Origin: Chromatiales bacterium
Lineage (GTDB): Bacteria > Pseudomonadota > Gammaproteobacteria > UBA6429 > Thiohalophilaceae
Direction of reading: 5' to 3'
Length of the DNA: 5,552 nt
NCBI GenBank assembly: GCA_027070385.1
Contig: JALXDW010000283.1
Location: forward strand, 1-5,552
Below are positions 5,376 to 5,552 of this stretch, piece after piece; the stretch's first letter is position 1, and each line of letters begins with the position of its first letter. Both the position numbers and the translations under genes were made by a program. Below the pieces are notes generated by a model. The model did not search any database. It was given only the letters and a program-made list of their open reading frames with translations, and was not told the DNA's origin.

Positions 5376-5552
5376 TTAGAGATAGAATGTGGGGGGGGGA
5401 GTATCTAAATTTGCAATATAAGTAACAACGGAGGACAGCACATAGGGCTGACGGGTTGTTAATTTTGTGGGGGGAAGTATCAGGATAGAACTTATAACCA
5501 TTAACTGGCAATGGCCACAATCCTGGCAGGCAATTTCACAACTCATGTCATT
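5376..5552 (-). CDS. Small Cys-rich protein, C-terminal part (runs off right edge)
   Basis: An open frame enters from the right edge and ends at TAA (5378-5376), giving 58 visible residues. It begins with a cysteine cluster, C-x3-C-x2-C-x2-C (CEIACQDCGHC), followed by a hydrophobic stretch (LMVISSILIL) and a Pro-rich tail ending DTPPPTFYL. It lies 86 bp upstream of the oxidase gene on the same strand. From memory, many copper-oxidase operons start with a short secreted Cys/His-rich protein (DUF2946/CopL-like or unnamed) that has a CxxC-rich middle and a Pro-rich end; this piece fits that pattern. An internal ATG at 5546 could be the true start, giving a 56-residue peptide, but no Shine-Dalgarno can be checked because the window ends 6 nt beyond it. 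A metal-binding role is inferred only. The G9 run at 5391-5399 is coding (Pro-Pro-Pro), so a base-count error there would change the C-terminus. Confidence 0.6.
   Translation of the reverse strand, partial: NDMSCEIACQDCGHCQLMVISSILILPPTKLTTRQPYVLSSVVTYIANLDTPPPTFYL
5388..5481. repeat. Two imperfect direct copies of a TGTG(n)..AGTATC G-tract motif
   Basis: Copy one (5388-5405) reads TGT, nine G, AGTATC. Copy two (5466-5481) reads TGT, six G, AAGTATC. The start-to-start distance is 78 bp. Both fall inside the minus-strand reading frame that ends at 5376, where the G runs encode Pro-Pro-Pro and Pro-Pro. The G-tract-N-AGTA half resembles operators of the CsoR/RcnR repressor family, but the matching TACT half on the other side is absent. 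Confidence 0.45.

Overview
The window is a chromosomal-looking stretch of a gammaproteobacterium, probably a marine or sulfur/methane-type one. That placement is inferred from protein style and moderately AT-rich codon use; no rRNA or core marker is present. Its main content is a minus-strand copper (or related metal) handling cluster, read from the right edge towards the left. No mobile-element gene, tRNA, rRNA or CRISPR array was found.

Layout of the minus-strand cluster, in transcription order:
(1) 5552-5376: the C-terminal end of a small Cys-rich protein that runs off the window.
(2) 5289-3997: a Tat-exported two-domain multicopper oxidase whose type-1 copper site is in domain 1 only.
(3) 3959-2769: an outer-membrane beta-barrel, porin-like protein in the place where CopB/PcoB usually sits.
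(4) 2756-2235: a secreted Met/Cys/His-rich protein with repeated GMKCGG and MDHSK motifs. It is followed by a strong intrinsic terminator at 2221-2191.
(5) 2165-1668: a lipid-anchored monohaem cytochrome c.
(6) 1621-1238: a cytoplasmic DUF302 protein.

Genes 2-4 are tightly spaced (37 and 12 bp), each with a clear Shine-Dalgarno sequence. Genes 5-6 lie behind the terminator with almost no room for their own promoter, so they may be expressed at a lower level by readthrough.

To the left, a plus-strand gene (332-1204) encodes a stand-alone HDOD-domain protein, a signalling/regulatory family. Its first codons are made of an 18-bp tandem repeat. It ends tail-to-tail with the DUF302 gene over a small dyad. 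Divergent from it, at the left edge (115-1, minus), begins a GMKCGGC heavy-metal-associated domain protein: a CopZ-like chaperone or the N-terminus of a copper P-type ATPase.

Working model (inference): the HMA protein handles cytosolic Cu(I). The periplasmic oxidase oxidises Cu(I) to the less toxic Cu(II). The Met/Cys-rich protein binds copper in the periplasm, the barrel gives an outer-membrane route, and the lipoprotein cytochrome c may exchange electrons with the oxidase. The combination resembles copAB/pcoAB in logic but not in parts: the oxidase is a short two-domain form, and the metal-binding and barrel functions appear to be on separate proteins.
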